From a bacterium endosymbiont of Escarpia laminata (GTDB lineage Bacteria; Pseudomonadota; Gammaproteobacteria; Chromatiales; Chromatiaceae), in NCBI GenBank assembly GCA_003660235.1, contig QGON01000045.1, positions 1 to 47,080 on the forward strand: a DNA stretch of 47,080 nt, written 5' to 3'. The notes beneath the pieces are model-generated. The model saw nothing but the letters and a program-made list of their open reading frames with translations. It searched no databases and was not told the origin of the DNA. The position numbers were made by a program, and so were the translations under genes. Shown piece by piece: positions 1 through 8,067 of this stretch. Numbering within the stretch: position 1 is the stretch's first letter; the number at the start of each line of letters is the position of its first letter.

Positions 1-50
1 GAAATAGGCTGAAACCTTTATGAAACAATAGGATTACAGCATTTCATTAG

Positions 51-152
51 TGGGGAGATCCGGATATAGCCAGATTTGTCGACTGGTACAACCATGAGCA
101 TCTACACAGTGCGATTGCGTATTCTGGCGAACGTGAACGCCGATTCTGGTGA
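51..152 (+). pseudogene. C-terminal remnant of an IS3-type transposase
   Basis: A plus-strand frame between stop codons at 48-50 and 150-152 reads RFVDWYNHEHLHSAI at 72-116. This is the characteristic tail of the rve/DDE integrase domain of IS3-family transposases. The family similarity ends at 116; the remaining codons (AYSGERERRFW) run into what looks like the end of an IS21-type element. Only about 20 codons of the transposase survive, so this is a fossil. The upstream part is missing or outside the window. Confidence 0.6.
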
Positions 153-214
153 TCGTGAACACCCAACCTAACCACGCATTAGGCTCGTGTGTTTTTACTT
201 CAAGTGTTCACGAT
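116..214. repeat. Probable terminus of an IS21-type element with repeated ends
   Basis: Downstream (on the minus strand) of the istB remnant lie several related short blocks: GAACGTGAACGCCGATTCTGG near 129-149, GGTGATCGTGAACACC near 148-163, and an inverted copy GTGTTCACGAT at 204-214 that pairs with ATCGTGAACAC at 152-162. IS21-family ends carry multiple subterminal repeats of this general GTGAAC-containing form. The outer boundary near 116 is inferred from where the IS3-type protein similarity stops and is not confirmed by a target duplication. Confidence 0.45.
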
Positions 215-217
215 GAG

Positions 218-733
218 TCAAGTTATGGCCTGTCGTTTCCGTAAAGATTCACCTTTCAGCTTGATCCGGTGGGCGTTTGTCATGAGCCGATCCAGAATGG
301 CATCAGCCAACGTATTATCACCGATAGACTGATACCATTGATCCGTTGGCAACTGACTGAGGATGGCCGTTGATGTACTGCTATTGCGATCATCCATTAT
401 CTCCATCAGATCATTTCGCTGTGCAGCTTTAAGTGGCTCCAGCCCCCAGTCATCCAGAATGAGCAAGTCGAGTCTGGCCAGGGTTTGCAGTGCCTTGCTG
501 TAACTGCCATCGGCTTTTGTCTGTGCGAGTTCCAGCAGCAACCGGGATAGTCGATAGTATTTGACCCGGTAACCTTTCATGCAGGCAGCATGAGCCAGCG
601 CACAGGCAATGTAAGTCTTTCCGCTGCCACAAGGACCGGTCAGCAGCAGGTTTTGGTGTTTATTGATCCAGTCACATTGCAGCAGACTGGCCACCAGGGA
701 TTTCTTCAGCCCTCGGGGGTGCTGGTAATTACC
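218..733 (-). pseudogene. IstB-like AAA+ ATPase of IS21, 5'-truncated
   Basis: The IS21 helper ATPase (IstB) assists the IstA transposase in target capture. The frame shows Walker A GPCGSGKT, Walker B LLILDDWG and a typical C-terminus. A GTG at 694 would give 158 residues, whereas IstB is usually about 250. The same frame continues upstream through HPRGLKKSL, the block that precedes the ATPase core in IstB, to about position 733. There it meets the duplicated GAGTTTGGGGTC border of the Y1 element. The N-terminal third and the istA gene are absent, so the gene was cut by the neighbouring element or by a rearrangement and is presumed inactive. Confidence 0.8.
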
Positions 734-744
734 GAGTTTGGGGT

Positions 745-1586
745 CCGAGTTTGGGGTCAGAGTAAAAACTCTCCTTTAGCACTTTTTTCATTCTTGCCAT
801 TTTTAGGCGTTGGTCCCCTTTTGCAAGGGGTGACGCGCCGTCCCGTCAGTTCTTCTAGCTCGGCCTTGAAGCAATCATTTCCTAATGCCATCCCCATATT
901 GGTACTATCCCGTATCTTCTGAAATCGCTCAGCATCATGATGCCCCTTGAAGAGGTCACGGTAACGCTCAGCACGCTGTTGGTCAGTTATTCCGAGCCTT
1001 AACCACTCTGCATGGGCTGTTCTCAAGCTTGATGGTCTGTTTAAGCCGTTTGCATGGTAGCTTGACCAGTGATAATCAGAAGGAATGTCAACCATGCCCG
1101 CTCGGACCGGATTGAGTTCGATGTATCGTTGGCAGATCAGCAAGTAGTTTTCAGCGTCAACGACACATGATTTGAAACGACCTTCCCAGAGGGTTCCTGA
1201 ACGCTTGTATAAGTGGTTGAAGTGGCGCACATAGTGACGGCCAATGAACTGCATCATTTTAGAGATGCTGTCGTGGGATTTAGGGGTGGCGAGCAGATGG
1301 ACACGGTTGGTCATAAAAACCCAGGCATGAATGGCAACTGAATATTTTTCAGCCGCTTCATGCAACCAGTGGGCATAGGCGGAAAAATCGTCAGGTGCAG
1401 CGAAACAAGCCTGCCGATTATTTCCTCGCTGGATAATATGTTGCGGTATGTTCGGCGGAGATAGCCGAGGTAGTCTTGCCATTTTGATCTTCCTTGATCT
1501 GGGACGGTTTGGGTGATGGTTTGTCTGTCTCAGGTTAACATGCAGATGCTGCGTTTCTGAAGTTTTTACTCTGACCCTAAACTCCG
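745..1586. mobile_element. Y1 (REP-type) transposase element with 26-bp terminal inverted repeats
   Basis: The arms at 745-770 and 1561-1586 are inverted copies matching at 24 of 26 positions, with the shared core GGGTCAGAGTAAAAACT. They enclose a single Y1-type transposase gene on the minus strand. At the left border the block CGAGTTTGGGGTC is present twice in tandem (733-745 and 746-758), possibly a slippage or insertion scar. The element sits where the istB reading frame is broken. A second element of the same architecture, with a related arm, lies at 26631-27424, and a decayed fragment lies at 31080-31143. Confidence 0.75.
757..1482 (-). CDS. REP-associated (IS200-like Y1) transposase, HUH motif altered
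   Basis: About 241 residues, starting at ATG 1482 behind a GGAAG ribosome-binding site; an upstream in-frame extension to 1596 would run into the terminal repeat and is not favoured. The N-terminal PQHIIQRGNNRQACF block, the WLHEAAEKYSVAIHAWVFM segment and the later YIELNPVRAGM block are typical of TnpA-REP (RAYT) single-strand nucleases. The expected HVH metal-binding motif reads NRVHLL here: a CGT codon replaces the first His (CAT), so the catalytic centre is probably dead although the frame is intact. The stop codon lies inside the terminal repeat. The downstream copy at 26657-27356 keeps HVH but is frameshifted. Confidence 0.85.
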   Translation of the reverse strand: MARLPRLSPPNIPQHIIQRGNNRQACFAAPDDFSAYAHWLHEAAEKYSVAIHAWVFMTNRVHLLATPKSHDSISKMMQFIGRHYVRHFNHLYKRSGTLWEGRFKSCVVDAENYLLICQRYIELNPVRAGMVDIPSDYHWSSYHANGLNRPSSLRTAHAEWLRLGITDQQRAERYRDLFKGHHDAERFQKIRDSTNMGMALGNDCFKAELEELTGRRVTPCKRGPTPKNGKNEKSAKGEFLL

Positions 1587-1636
1587 CGACGGCCAATAGA
1601 TTGTGGAGTGGGCTCTACAGGCATATGGCAACTGCA

Positions 1637-3703
1637 TCAAGGCCCCAGCGGAGGCAGGTTCGGGATAACGTAGTGTTGACCCTCCATTTCGAATTCTCCC
1701 TGCCAACGCCAATCGCCAGCAGGCGTCACTCTCCGATACAAGTCGACAACGATTTCTGCGGTCTTTGCCGCAGGGTCACAGGCCGTGGATGCCTGTCCGC
1801 CCGGAGGAATAGTCCCAAGATTCGAGACACCCGAAACTATGGCGCGATTGGTTGGGACAGAAGTCAGGGTGGCAACCACATTGCCTGCCGCAGAGTTGCC
1901 GATATTTTTCATCGTGACCACCAGACCATACCGCAGCCAGGTGCGACTCAACCGGGTGACCCAGCAATTCTGGTAATCCTCTGCATAAGCAAGCGCAATG
2001 GTCAGAAATTGTCCGGTGCTGACATCCTGCAGGCCAAAGCTGTCTGTTACCCGTAGCCGGGGCTCGGCAGCAACCGGGGTGGGGAAGGTTTTCTGCACCA
2101 CCGACCAGTCACCGGGGGTGACCGGAACGCCGTCGTCACCGTTAGCCTCGTTCCAGTTGTCATCGCCGTCAAGATCCCATTCATGGGAGACGATCGCATC
2201 ATCGAACGATGAACCCGCATCGGGATCAAAAGAGGCGCTGCCGTCGAAGGTCAGCGTAGCATCAGGCACGCTGTACCAAGGACCATTGGTGACAGCGACC
2301 GGCGGATGGTTTTGGGAGCGCCACGCGGTCTCCAGTGCATAGGGATTGGGGCCGCTCGAACCGAAGCTGATCCAGCCGGTATTTTCACCCCAGGCCCGAC
2401 CCTGGAATAGTCCGGTATCGGGGGCGATAGTGACCCCATACTCTACCGTCCCGCAGCTATCACTGTCGGTGCATGAGAAGCTGATCCAGCCGATATTCTC
2501 TCCCCATGCATAACCGGAGAGGGTGCCGTTGCCGTCATTGACCACACCGCCATGTAGCAGACTAAGATTGATCCAACCAACATTCTCGCCCCAAGCGTTA
2601 CCCGATACCGCCGTGTCCGTCACGGTAACGCCAGGCCCTATACGCGGTCTGAAATTTATCCAGCCGATATTCTCTCCCCAGGCAAAATGGGAACCTTTGC
2701 CGTCGGGATCGATATTGCCGGGATAGACGACACGATAAGTGTGGGTGGCCGTGCTGCTGTTACCCGTCACATCGGTAGCTGCAACTGTGAAATAGTGGAT
2801 CCCTTCCGTCGAGGTGTCGATTGGGGCGCCTGTGGGGACGGGGGCGGAAAAGGTGGCGATGCCGGAGCCTGAATCAGTAATGGAAAAGGCAGCAGGGATC
2901 TCCTGATTGATGAAATAGGACGCCCCATCCCCTGGTGTCGTCAGGTTCAGATCAGGGGGTGTGGTATCGACCCTGATGGTCAGCGTATTGACGATTTCAG
3001 TGTTTCCCTCCTGATCAACCGAAAAGAAATTCAGAGTATGGATGCCGTCGGTGGTAATAGCCAGGGTTGCAGAGGAACCGGCGACCACCTGTTCAACATC
3101 ACCATCAAGCGTGTAGTGAATATCGCTGACGCCGCTGCCACAGTCTGTGGCAGAGAGTGTGAAATCGATCGCGCTGTTAAACCACTCCTGCAGGTCCGTT
3201 ACAGGCTGTGAGACCGGGGCGATATTGTCGACCGGCGAAGTCCAGGCGGTAGTCACCTTGAAGGGATTATCCCCTTCGAAACGAAAGCTGATCCAGCCTG
3301 TATTCTCACCCCAGGCATAACCATTGAAATCGCCACAGGCGTCGATGAAAACGCCACCCCAGGCGGGGGAAAAAATGATCCAGCCGATATTCTCTCCCCA
3401 GGCAAAACCCGAGAGGTTGCCGATGCCGTCATTGAACACGCCGCCGAAGGGGGGACTGAGATCGATCCAGCCGCTGTTTTCGCCCCAGATGTAACCGGTG
3501 AGAACCGAATTATAGACTTCAACGCCCTGCCCCCCGTCGCTCTGGGGTTCCAGGTTGAGCCAACCGATATTCTCTCCCCAGGCATAACGTGCGTTCTCGT
3601 TATTGGGGTCGATGTTTTCAGCATGGACGCCTATAGCCATTAGGCCCAATGCCACGCCCAAAGAAAGAAGCAAAACTGGATGATGTGCTTTTCCCTGACA
3701 CAT
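1637..3703 (-). CDS. Exported protein with eight AWGENxGW repeats
   Basis: 688 residues. A signal peptide (hydrophobic core about 10-25, likely cut after VHA at 28) points to export. Eight copies of a motif close to (Y/F)AWGENxGWI(N/S)F occur in two groups of four, around residues 41-140 and 342-445, spaced about 30 residues apart. Between the groups are two Ig-like beta-sandwich stretches resembling bacterial repeats of the OmpL47/HYR kind (TDGIHTLNFFSVDQEGN and STEGIHYFTVAATDVTGN). After the second group comes a PKD-like region (DGSASFDPDAGSSFDD). The C-terminal 120 residues are not recognised. No enzyme motif is seen. It starts 20 bp after the stop of the upstream beta-helix gene, suggesting one transcript. 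A role at the surface or as an adhesin is inference only. Confidence 0.7.
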   Translation of the reverse strand: MCQGKAHHPVLLLSLGVALGLMAIGVHAENIDPNNENARYAWGENIGWLNLEPQSDGGQGVEVYNSVLTGYIWGENSGWIDLSPPFGGVFNDGIGNLSGFAWGENIGWIIFSPAWGGVFIDACGDFNGYAWGENTGWISFRFEGDNPFKVTTAWTSPVDNIAPVSQPVTDLQEWFNSAIDFTLSATDCGSGVSDIHYTLDGDVEQVVAGSSATLAITTDGIHTLNFFSVDQEGNTEIVNTLTIRVDTTPPDLNLTTPGDGASYFINQEIPAAFSITDSGSGIATFSAPVPTGAPIDTSTEGIHYFTVAATDVTGNSSTATHTYRVVYPGNIDPDGKGSHFAWGENIGWINFRPRIGPGVTVTDTAVSGNAWGENVGWINLSLLHGGVVNDGNGTLSGYAWGENIGWISFSCTDSDSCGTVEYGVTIAPDTGLFQGRAWGENTGWISFGSSGPNPYALETAWRSQNHPPVAVTNGPWYSVPDATLTFDGSASFDPDAGSSFDDAIVSHEWDLDGDDNWNEANGDDGVPVTPGDWSVVQKTFPTPVAAEPRLRVTDSFGLQDVSTGQFLTIALAYAEDYQNCWVTRLSRTWLRYGLVVTMKNIGNSAAGNVVATLTSVPTNRAIVSGVSNLGTIPPGGQASTACDPAAKTAEIVVDLYRRVTPAGDWRWQGEFEMEGQHYVIPNLPPLGP

Positions 3704-3723
3704 ATCAGCGCACCATAAAGATG

Positions 3724-4620
3724 TTAAGGAGCGATATTCAAACCAATGTTACATGAACCGCAAGCACTCAGATCCATATTGCTATGAGCGTTATTAGTAA
3801 ATGCATTTTGATCAACTATGTTCTGACCACCTCTAAATTCTAAACCATCAAAACCGTTGCTTCTGGAGATATTTCCCACCACAACATTTCCGACACCAAT
3901 TCGAATCCCGGTGTTTCTGTTTTGGTGGACATCATTTTCAGCCACTCTATTTCCATCTCTAACCAAGATCCCTGCATCATTATTGTTAACTTGGTTTCCA
4001 ATGATTAGATTTCCACTTTGTGCTTCAATACCAGAACGATTATTGCCATATATTCTGTTTCCTCGGACAACGCTATTCCCCATAATTGCAATACCACGAA
4101 AACCATTCCCGGTGGCGATACAGCTTTCTATCACAGAGGCAGCAGAACCAAGCTCCCCCCCCAAATCATTAAGGGTTATTCCATCACCAGCATTCTCTAC
4201 AGCACGGATACCAATGATGCGCTGCATCACCCCTGCTATCCAAACGCCACTACCGCTAAATCCACGAATAGTGCCATTCCTGATCTCGACATTCTGGCTA
4301 CGAACATGAACCCCATCACCAAAAGCGGCTCCACCTTTAAGGCTAAACCCCATCAAATCAACTGTCACATCATCCGCATTAATCAGAATCGCATTCCCTC
4401 CAACAGACTGAGTCAGATTTCCAGTCAGGTAATAAGATCCTGGTTGATCGATAATAAATGGCACACTAGATATAGGAACTCTCGGCTCAACCTGATCCAT
4501 CGATTTCATCGTCGGCCCCGGAGGACCACTTGGTTCCAGATTACCAGCAGAGGCGCTCGCCATGAAAACCATCGATAAAAAGAGGGCCAGGGGCAGCCAG
4601 AGAAATTTGCGGGTTTTCAT
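3724..4620 (-). CDS. Exported right-handed beta-helix protein (NosD/PbH1-like)
   Basis: 298 residues with a signal peptide (core LPLALFLSMVFMA, cleavage near ASA-GNLEP). The region after it (GPPGPTMKSMDQVEPRVPIS, then PGSYYLTGNL and ADDVTVDLMGFSL) is the usual lead-in of a family of exported parallel beta-helix proteins. From about residue 100 on, short coils rich in N, G, I and V (VRGNRIYGNNRSGI, IIGNQVNNNDAGI, VAENDVHQNRNTGI) stack regularly. No catalytic residues of a polysaccharide lyase can be assigned. Start ATG 4620 follows a GGGAGG ribosome-binding site. It is the first gene of a probable two-gene unit with the AWGEN-repeat gene. Confidence 0.75.
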   Translation of the reverse strand: MKTRKFLWLPLALFLSMVFMASASAGNLEPSGPPGPTMKSMDQVEPRVPISSVPFIIDQPGSYYLTGNLTQSVGGNAILINADDVTVDLMGFSLKGGAAFGDGVHVRSQNVEIRNGTIRGFSGSGVWIAGVMQRIIGIRAVENAGDGITLNDLGGELGSAASVIESCIATGNGFRGIAIMGNSVVRGNRIYGNNRSGIEAQSGNLIIGNQVNNNDAGILVRDGNRVAENDVHQNRNTGIRIGVGNVVVGNISRSNGFDGLEFRGGQNIVDQNAFTNNAHSNMDLSACGSCNIGLNIAP

Positions 4621-4736
4621 TTTGATTCCTCCCGAAAAGCGTTCATTCCCTATCTTTATCGTAGGGCAATTTCAGGGAAGGATAAGTTTCAGATGCAAAC
4701 TGTTATGTTTTTTTGCTGATTTTGTTGATTGAGGAC

Positions 4737-4763
4737 AAAAACCGTCCAATCAGGTCGGTTTTT
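4737..4763 (-). terminator. Possible intrinsic terminator
   Basis: An 8-bp perfect inverted repeat, AAAAACCG at 4737-4744 and CGGTTTTT at 4756-4763, has an 11-nt loop and T-runs on both strands. It lies about 70 bp downstream of the minus-strand DUF4157 gene and upstream of the beta-helix gene, so it may separate the two. The GC part of the stem is short, hence the modest confidence. Confidence 0.45.
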
Positions 4764-4833
4764 CCATTTCCCTGTTCAAGAGAGTGAGCCGATAGGGTAT
4801 GGGGCATGTACTGTAGGGATCCTGCCAACCCCA

Positions 4834-6711
4834 TCAAGGCCCAGCTGCAGCACCGACCAAATCCAGCACGCTCTCACCGGAGAGGCCGTCGAGTACCGCT
4901 CTGGTACCTCTAGCGTAATTTGGAAGTTCCGCTATGGCGTCTTCGAGTCTTGTGGTGATATCCGCAACACTCAACGCCAAGGCAGCCACAACATTCGCTT
5001 CCGATACGGTGGGATCCTGTAGCAGGATACGCGTGCAAATCTCCTGATAACGTGCGGTATCCCCCTTTGTCGCCAATATGAGTGCCCATTGAACCCATAC
5101 ACTGGCGGCCGATTGTCTGTACTCACGGATGGCCGCTGGTTGCCCGGCAGCCGGGAGTGCAAGGATCTCATCCATCGTGTATTGCAACTGGCTGGTACGG
5201 GCCCGGGCTTCGAGTTCAAGCACCCGGCGTTGCGTGATACCTGCACTCGCGGCGTCATCGGCAGCGTGTGTCAGTTCATGGATGACCAGTGACCGTGAGT
5301 CGATAGACGCAACGTTCAGATTGGTCGGCAGATAGAGCGTATCCCCCTTTTCCTGATCGGTCCTGCCCATTAATGAGTAGAAGGCACCGGAACCGTTACC
5401 TGAGGTGAAACGCCGGTAGGCGCGGGGAATCAACGCATCAACCTTTATCTGGCCACTTCTAATCTGCCCTGCGGTAGCATGGCCTGCCTTTCTGGCGATG
5501 ACATAGACGATCCCGGCCATCACCTTGTCACCGGAACTGCTGTCGGAAGCCGCATTCAACATGGCGCCCAATACCTCCAGGGCGGGAATAGTGTGCATCT
5601 GCATGTAGGCAATCAGTGCAGTCGCCTGTGTTTGGAACTGTGGACCGGCGTGCTGCATGATCTCTCTGGTTGCCGCTGCATCGACCTCTGCCAATAACGC
5701 CAAGCCTCGTTCAAGATCAACACCCAATGTGGTAACGGCATCCCACAACTGCAGCATGAGCGCATCCGGTATCTGTTCACGCCCGATATCGCGAACATGC
5801 TGGCGGTTGGCATCGGTAATCGTGTTGATCGGAATGGAGAGGTCACCCGCCCTGTGTGCCTGAAGCAATGGGACATTGACCGGATTGAGCATCGCCGCCA
5901 TCAGGAGCCGTTCAGCGTGGTTTACCGAACCCCTGACCTGCAGCGCATAGATCCGCAGTGCATTGAGTTCATTATCCGTCAGTGCCCCATCTCCGACAAA
6001 GCGTTTTATACGCCTGAAGAAACCTGCCGTGATACCACCACCAACGCGAAACAGATAGTTACCGGTAGCCACGTTCGCCGCATCGAGTTCAATCTCCCGT
6101 TGGATCATTGAAGACCGTTGCAGGCCTCCAGCGCCACGATTCTGTTGCACCACATGAGTCAACTCATGGGCCAGCAGGTGTTTTCCTGTTTTCGTCCCGG
6201 GATTGTACTTTCCCGAGTTGAAGTAGATGTCTTTCCCGTGGGTAAACGCCTGGGCACCGACAGCCCTGTTCAAGTTGACGGATTCACTGTCTGTGTGGAC
6301 CCGCACTCCGCTGAAATCAAACCCGATCGCCTGTGACATCTCTGTACGGGTTCGTTTTGACAGTGTAGTGCCGTTTCCCTTGGAGGATTGCAATCTGGCT
6401 GCCATGCCGGCTGGCGCGGAGAGTGTAGTCGCCCGGTGACCGGCCCGCCGTTGAATGGTGAAGAAGCCCTGCTGTTGTGGTGATGGGGAGTGCTCGGAAC
6501 GCTGAACAACTGCGGTAGCGACGCTATCGGCTTCCTTCTCATACTGATCGCCGGGCTGTCCAATCGTCAGCTTTGCCTGAAAGAAAGCGCCCTGCTGAGA
6601 CCTTTGCCCCGATGCCTTGCCGACATGGGCGAAAAAAGGTTGCTCATGCCTGTCAACCGGTTGGATTCCACGCCGCCTGCGTGGCCGGTACGCTCTAATG
6701 TCCCTGTTCAT
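4834..6711 (-). CDS. DUF4157 (eCIS core domain) protein with two HELTH zinc motifs
   Basis: About 625 residues from ATG 6711; an in-frame GTG at 6753 would add 14. The N-terminus is basic and has no signal peptide. A DUF4157/eCIS-core domain follows (about 125-205, counted from the GTG), with FDFSGVRVHTDS, AQAFTHGKDIYF and the zinc motif AHELTHVVQQ (about 195-204). DUF4157 proteins are known cargo or effectors of extracellular contractile injection systems. The remainder is mostly helical and holds a second motif, LVIHELTHAADDA, at about 488-500, so a second, independent metallopeptidase-type domain is plausible. No sheath, tube or baseplate genes are present in the window. It neighbours TIR and astacin genes on the same strand. 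Confidence 0.8.
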   Translation of the reverse strand: MNRDIRAYRPRRRRGIQPVDRHEQPFFAHVGKASGQRSQQGAFFQAKLTIGQPGDQYEKEADSVATAVVQRSEHSPSPQQQGFFTIQRRAGHRATTLSAPAGMAARLQSSKGNGTTLSKRTRTEMSQAIGFDFSGVRVHTDSESVNLNRAVGAQAFTHGKDIYFNSGKYNPGTKTGKHLLAHELTHVVQQNRGAGGLQRSSMIQREIELDAANVATGNYLFRVGGGITAGFFRRIKRFVGDGALTDNELNALRIYALQVRGSVNHAERLLMAAMLNPVNVPLLQAHRAGDLSIPINTITDANRQHVRDIGREQIPDALMLQLWDAVTTLGVDLERGLALLAEVDAAATREIMQHAGPQFQTQATALIAYMQMHTIPALEVLGAMLNAASDSSSGDKVMAGIVYVIARKAGHATAGQIRSGQIKVDALIPRAYRRFTSGNGSGAFYSLMGRTDQEKGDTLYLPTNLNVASIDSRSLVIHELTHAADDAASAGITQRRVLELEARARTSQLQYTMDEILALPAAGQPAAIREYRQSAASVWVQWALILATKGDTARYQEICTRILLQDPTVSEANVVAALALSVADITTRLEDAIAELPNYARGTRAVLDGLSGESVLDLVGAAAGP

Positions 6712-6810
6712 GATGTCATGTTTTTTCAGATCCTTTTTTAAAAGATAGACCACTCTTCACTGATCTGCCCATAGAAGCGCAGCCCCGGCACGATCCGGCG
6801 TGGTGGTGGA

Positions 6811-6857
6811 ATACAGGCGCCTTTTCGCTGCGGGGGCGCGGCTCCTACAAGGTGTAG
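6811..6857. repeat. Decayed GTAGGAGC-type palindromic repeat
   Basis: The stretch between the DUF4157 and TIR genes contains TACAGGCGCCTTTTCGC and, on the other arm, GCGGGGGCGCGGCTCCTACA. This is a degenerate copy of the GTAGGAGCGGCGCC palindrome seen perfectly at 17194-17255. It may form an RNA hairpin in the gap between the two genes. Confidence 0.5.
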
Positions 6858-6868
6858 TCGGCCTGTCG

Positions 6869-7852
6869 TCACGCATTCTCAAGCAGTTTGGTGACCTGCG
6901 CCTCAAGCTCTCCCGGGCTTTTATGCAGCCGTTTGGAATAGAGCCAGTTCACATGGGTACCGACATTGAGCAGACCGGTTTGAGCGTTGGCACGATCACG
7001 GGCACGCACTGGTAGATTTTGACTCAAGGATTCGTGCCACTGTATAAGTCTTCCGCGCTTGCGTGTCTTTTCACCATCCAGCACACAAAAAAGCTGCCGC
7101 TGCGTAACAGCAAACCAAGTACGCTGTTTCACGGTGCGGAACAGCAGCAGTCCATCGGCGACGTATTCTCCAGTCTCGCAGAATCCAGACTCGTCTATCA
7201 GTTTGCGTACTCCGTTCCAGGTATAGAATTCGTTGCCAGAGGCGTTCTTCTCCTTAAACGGCTCTGTATAGATGGGTTGTGTGGAAATGGAGGCAGCGAT
7301 GATCTCCTCGACAATTTCTGCCTCTTCGTCCACCAGCTCCTGTCCGCTCCGTTCGCTCTCCAATTGTTCATCGATGCGCAAGGAAAACTCGACAAGTTTC
7401 TTCTCCCATTCATGCTGTGGCAGCTCCGACATAGCCTGCCCCGAATCAAATATCTGAATCTCCTGCAGCCAGGCGGTTTCACGCCACAGGCAGGGACGTA
7501 TGATGAGTGGAAAGATGGCGAGTTCGCCGCTGTTGGAACGGTCGATCAGCAGTGGCAGCTCCTGTTCGAGGATAAACTCAGAGGCTAAAAAGTCGGTCGA
7601 CACCAACAACACAGCCACCCTCGCCTGCCGGATGGCATCCTCTATCTCCGGCTTCCAGTTGCTGCCGAGATCGATCTGTTTGTCCGACCAGGCGCGATAT
7701 TGAAACCTGGCATTCTGATACAGGTTCCCACTCTTCAGATCCTGCGTTTTCAAGCGGGTAAACTTGAGAGAATCCAGGAAAGCTTTAAGGCGCTCATGCC
7801 AGTCATCATCGAGATGACTGTAGGAGATGAATATATTTATTTCCCTACTCAC
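6869..7852 (-). CDS. TIR-domain protein with PH-like C-terminal region
   Basis: 327 residues, GTG start, no signal peptide and no clear Shine-Dalgarno. The N-terminal TIR domain (about 4-150) begins INIFISYSHLDDD and continues with VAVLLVSTDFLASEF and EQELPLL; Glu98 (or Glu96) is the likely catalytic Glu of an NAD-cleaving TIR. A short acidic linker (about 160-195) leads to a C-terminal module, about 205-325, with EYVADGLLLFRTVKQRTWF, LFCVLDGEK and a final amphipathic helix. The pattern resembles a small PH/GRAM-like fold. Known TIR proteins act in phage defence, as injected effectors or as scaffolds. Which applies here is not decided, but the flanking DUF4157 and astacin genes fit an effector or conflict locus. 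Confidence 0.8.
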   Translation of the reverse strand: MSREINIFISYSHLDDDWHERLKAFLDSLKFTRLKTQDLKSGNLYQNARFQYRAWSDKQIDLGSNWKPEIEDAIRQARVAVLLVSTDFLASEFILEQELPLLIDRSNSGELAIFPLIIRPCLWRETAWLQEIQIFDSGQAMSELPQHEWEKKLVEFSLRIDEQLESERSGQELVDEEAEIVEEIIAASISTQPIYTEPFKEKNASGNEFYTWNGVRKLIDESGFCETGEYVADGLLLFRTVKQRTWFAVTQRQLFCVLDGEKTRKRGRLIQWHESLSQNLPVRARDRANAQTGLLNVGTHVNWLYSKRLHKSPGELEAQVTKLLENA

Positions 7853-7920
7853 TGGTTTTTACTTGCTAACTATTCTGTTCACTGACCGATTGGCTTAACA
7901 ATAGCGCAATAATGCGGGAC

Positions 7921-8038
7921 GTAGGATGTGGTGAGAAACGAACCGCATCGATCGCGAATGATGCGGTTCGCTTTACTCGGCAACTGCTCCATGCGTTGCT
8001 CTACCTCCTGCATCCATGCAGTCGTCACCACATCCTAC
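7921..8038. repeat. MITE-like palindromic repeat (GTAGGATGTGGTGA family)
   Basis: GTAGGATGTGGTGA at 7921-7934 is matched by its exact reverse complement at 8025-8038. Just inside the left arm, CGAACCGCATC and GATGCGGTTCG (7939-7970) form a second stem. The element fills most of the 215-bp gap between the TIR and astacin genes and has no coding capacity. Confidence 0.75.
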
Positions 8039-8067
8039 AAAAAGTAAACCGGTCTTGCTGTTGGAAG

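Noticed and set aside
4834-6711. Complete extracellular contractile injection system
   Set aside because: No sheath, tube, baseplate or ATPase genes in the window; only a possible cargo gene is present.
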